Source of the DNA: Desulfobacteraceae bacterium
GTDB lineage: Bacteria > Desulfobacterota > DSM-4660 > Desulfatiglandales > Desulfatiglandaceae
Assembly: GCA_011048855.1 (NCBI GenBank)
Contig: DSCZ01000361.1
Location: 1-9,176 of the forward strand
Direction: 5' to 3'
DNA length: 9,176 bases
Positions 7,382-9,176 of this stretch are shown piece after piece. The position numbers and the translations under genes are program-made. The notes beneath the pieces were generated by a model that saw only the letters and a program-made list of their open reading frames with translations, did not search any database and had not been told where the DNA came from. Position 1 is the stretch's first letter; each line of letters begins with the position of its first letter.

Positions 7382-7419
7382 CGAAATACCGGATAACGGT
7401 TTTCGCCGGCGGGATTTCG
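7382..7419 (-). repeat. Inverted repeat between korC and the Gate-domain gene
   Basis: CGAAAT and ATTTCG form a perfect 6-bp inverted repeat enclosing a second short pair, CCGG with CCGG. It fills most of the 59-bp gap and ends 11 bp before the ATG, where a ribosome binding site would normally lie. No T-run follows it on the minus strand. Confidence 0.35.
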
Positions 7420-7429
7420 TAAATTCAAA

Positions 7430-7975
7430 TTATCTTTTACGGATGAGATTCATTCCCAATTCCAGGGCTTGACGGTTCATCGGCAGAAAATCGTGAGGGA
7501 TTTTGCTTTCGATAGTTTTCACAATCGATTCCATCCTTACAAGCCCGGTCAATTCGACAAACGCTCCGAGCATGCAGATATTGAAAACGATCGGCTTTCC
7601 GATCTTATCGATAACCGTACGGTACATATCCAGGTCCACCTGGCGGGCGTCGGTTTTCTGAACCGCTTTTACAAACCTGGTATCCGTGAGCAACAGGCCT
7701 CCGGGCCTGATAATGCGGGCGAATTTATCATAGGCTTCCTGGGTGAGACATACCAGGATATGGGGGTTGATGACCTTCGGAAACCTGATCGGGCTGTCCG
7801 AAATAATTACATCAGCCCTGGTGGCCCCCCCGCGGGCCTCCGGCCCGTAAGACTGGGTCTGAACGGCGTTCAAGCCGTCGTGAATCGCCGCCGCCTCGGC
7901 CAGGATTATAGCCGCGGTTATAATCCCCTGTCCTCCCGAGCCGCTGAAAACAATGCGTGTCCCGATTTTATCCAT
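7430..7975 (-). CDS. korC: 2-oxoacid:ferredoxin oxidoreductase, gamma subunit
   Basis: At 181 residues this is the usual length for the free-standing gamma subunit of the four-subunit-type 2-oxoacid:ferredoxin oxidoreductases (POR_N/gamma domain). The N-terminal phosphate-binding-like loop GSGGQG is at 12-17, and the signature QSYGPEARGG is at 41-50. The complex oxidatively decarboxylates a 2-oxoacid with CoA and ferredoxin, or runs in reverse to fix CO2, in the cytoplasm. The start at 7975 has GAGGA 6 nt upstream and lies 9 bp after the korB stop, so the two are co-translated. No frame disruption is seen. The order alpha-beta-gamma and the korB signatures favour 2-oxoglutarate, but the gamma subunit itself does not decide the substrate. 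No ferredoxin-like delta subunit is seen in the window; it may lie beyond the right edge. Confidence 0.93.
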   Translation of the reverse strand: MDKIGTRIVFSGSGGQGIITAAIILAEAAAIHDGLNAVQTQSYGPEARGGATRADVIISDSPIRFPKVINPHILVCLTQEAYDKFARIIRPGGLLLTDTRFVKAVQKTDARQVDLDMYRTVIDKIGKPIVFNICMLGAFVELTGLVRMESIVKTIESKIPHDFLPMNRQALELGMNLIRKR

Positions 7976-7984
7976 AACGGTTCC

Positions 7985-8797
7985 TCAAAGGGCCTGTTTG
8001 GCCGGCCTGAGCCGGTCCACCATTTTCTGGTATTCATCCACATACTCGGGCCTCTGTTCATCGACGAAAACCCCGCGTTCCAGCAGCTCAGGGTTATCTT
8101 TCTTCTTTTTGGATCCGATCGGAGCCGTCATTGCCTGATAGCCTTTGATCATCTCAACGGCGCTGCCGGCCTTGTTTTTCCTGCCGAAATAGGTCGGACA
8201 CTGGGAGAATACCTCGACAACCGAGAAGCCCTTGTGGCTTATCGCCCTGGTCAGGATATCAATCAATTCCTTCGCATGGTAAGTCGTGGCACGGGCGACG
8301 AAGCTGGCCCCCGCCCCCCTGGCAAGGTCAACGATATCAAACGCGTGATCTATTGTGCCAAAGGAGGCGGTCGTGGCCTTCTTTCCGAAAGGCGTCAGTG
8401 GCGAGAATTGTCCACCGGTCATCCCGTATATGCTGTTGTTCATGATTATCGCCGTAAGATCCACATTTCGCCTCGCCGCATGGATCAGGTGATTTCCGCC
8501 GATAGCCACCGCGTCGCCGTCTCCCATGGGAACAATGACCTTGAGTTCGGGGCGCCCCATCTTCACCCCCATGGCGAAAGCCAGCGCCCTGCCGTGCAAC
8601 GTATGCAGGGTATGGAAATCCAGGTACCCCGGCATCCTGCTCGAGCACCCGATACCCGACACTACGACGACCTCGTTCTTACTGTACCCAAGCTTCTCGA
8701 TCGCCCGGATCATATTGCCCATAACGATGCCATGACCGCACCCGGGGCACCATAAATGCGGGAAAAAACGTTTTCTGATATAATTTTTTACCGCCAT
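7985..8797 (-). CDS. korB: 2-oxoacid:ferredoxin oxidoreductase, beta subunit (thiamine diphosphate binding)
   Basis: This 270-residue catalytic subunit binds thiamine diphosphate and a [4Fe-4S] cluster. CPGCGHG at 17-23 gives Cys17 and Cys20. Cys51 (GIGCSSR) and Cys200 (SQCPTYFGR) complete the four cluster ligands expected for the family. The ThDP motif begins GDGD at 92-95 and ends NNSIYGMTGGQ at 120-130. The MTGGQ-x-SP-x-TP stretch and the CPT-x-FGR-x-N ending are typical of 2-oxoglutarate:ferredoxin oxidoreductase (KGOR) beta subunits, so 2-oxoglutarate is the leading substrate. Branched-chain or aryl 2-oxoacids are not excluded. The ATG at 8797 lies 1 bp after the korA stop (TGATATG), with a G-rich but imperfect ribosome binding site, suggesting translational coupling. 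Confidence 0.94.
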   Translation of the reverse strand: MAVKNYIRKRFFPHLWCPGCGHGIVMGNMIRAIEKLGYSKNEVVVVSGIGCSSRMPGYLDFHTLHTLHGRALAFAMGVKMGRPELKVIVPMGDGDAVAIGGNHLIHAARRNVDLTAIIMNNSIYGMTGGQFSPLTPFGKKATTASFGTIDHAFDIVDLARGAGASFVARATTYHAKELIDILTRAISHKGFSVVEVFSQCPTYFGRKNKAGSAVEMIKGYQAMTAPIGSKKKKDNPELLERGVFVDEQRPEYVDEYQKMVDRLRPAKQAL

Positions 8798-8798
8798 A

Positions 8799-9176
8799 TC
8801 AAGCCCCCCGACCCCTTATAACATTCAAAATCCTTACAATGTCCGCAGGCGCAATTATTACACCGTCAATCCGGTTCGCCAGAAACACACGACCCGGACA
8901 ACTTACAACCTTTTTAACTTCTTCGCAGACTTGACCAAAATTCATTTCGACCACCACCACATGGCTCCGACCTTCGGAAATCCTTCGAACCGTATCCTTC
9001 GGAAAAGGCCACAGGCTCTGCAGTTCCAGCAAGCCGAGCTTCTCGCCGCGCAGCCTCCGCGCCTCGACCGCGTGGAGAGCACTCCTGGCCGAGGAACCGT
9101 AGCTTATCAGAAGGATATCGCAATCATCGGTGAAAAACTCTTTGTACATGGCCATGGTATCGGCCCTGTTTTCCAG
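8799..9176 (-). CDS. korA: 2-oxoacid:ferredoxin oxidoreductase, alpha subunit, C-terminal 125 residues (cut by window edge)
   Basis: The frame is open to the right edge, and seven codons (LENRADT) precede the first internal ATG at 9155, so this is the end of a longer gene. The visible part is the transketolase-C-terminal-like domain II of the alpha subunit: the strand ILLISYGSSARSA, the LGLLELQSLWPFP motif, then HVVVVEMNFGQ and a final helix ending in GRGA. ENR-x-DTM just before it is typical of the preceding linker. The N-terminal pyrimidine-binding domain, and any fused gamma domain, lie outside; the separate korC downstream argues against such a fusion. The stop is directly coupled to korB. 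Whether this is KorA, VorA or PorA cannot be fixed from this part alone; the neighbours favour KorA. Confidence 0.9.
   Translation of the reverse strand: MENRADTMAMYKEFFTDDCDILLISYGSSARSALHAVEARRLRGEKLGLLELQSLWPFPKDTVRRISEGRSHVVVVEMNFGQVCEEVKKVVSCPGRVFLANRIDGVIIAPADIVRILNVIRGRGA

Noticed and set aside
6589..7428. 279-codon minus-strand frame overlapping the Gate-domain gene
   Set aside because: It is out of frame with the hydrophobic two-half Gate protein and gives a low-complexity Gly/Arg/His-rich product.
7469..8755. 428-codon open frame on the plus strand
   Set aside because: It lies antisense to korB and korC, both with clear family motifs. The translated protein is His/Arg/Gly-rich with no recognisable domain, as expected for a shadow of a GC-rich gene.

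Overview
All protein genes supported here lie on the minus strand, so the window reads biologically from right to left. The gene content, with a selenocysteine-type HdrA, a NarI-like membrane Fe-S protein, a ferredoxin-dependent 2-oxoacid oxidoreductase and a Tat-exported ApbE-like protein, suggests an anaerobic, low-potential bacterium. A Desulfobacterota-type sulfate reducer or syntroph is most likely. That placement is inferred from gene families and style, not from a marker gene.

Layout in transcription order: (1) 9176-7430 holds the end of korA, then korB and korC, a tightly packed 2-oxoacid:ferredoxin oxidoreductase operon. (2) 7370-6384 holds a membrane protein with two nucleoside-recognition/Gate-like halves. 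(3) 6383-6188 is a 196-bp gap with an AT-rich palindrome, a tandem GGACAA repeat and a perfect Shine-Dalgarno. (4) 6187-346 is a three-gene heterodisulfide-reductase-like cluster: a membrane protein fusing a NarI/HdrE-type cytochrome b domain to two tandem HdrC-type Fe-S domains, then hdrB, then a very large hdrA. (5) 345-212 is a short gap. (6) 211-1 is the N-terminus of a Tat-exported protein, probably ApbE (FAD:protein FMN transferase), cut by the window edge.

The main point is that hdrA is a single gene (3366-346, 1006 residues) interrupted by an in-frame TGA at 3189-3187. The TGA falls exactly where HdrA proteins carry a conserved Cys, in the motif NDCAM-x-I-x-SPK. It is followed at once by a stem-loop whose loop contains AGGUC, as in the E. 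coli fdhF SECIS. I read it as selenocysteine at residue 60. An automatic caller would split this into an 84-residue fragment and a 930-residue TTG-start ORF.

A working model (inference): Kor makes or uses reduced ferredoxin. HdrA, with two flavin modules and four ferredoxin-type sites, exchanges electrons with HdrB and with the membrane protein. The membrane protein carries heme b ligands for quinone chemistry and a CxxCH heme c motif in a predicted periplasmic loop. The cluster could thus link ferredoxin, a thiol/disulfide or other HdrB substrate, the quinone pool and possibly periplasmic cytochromes.
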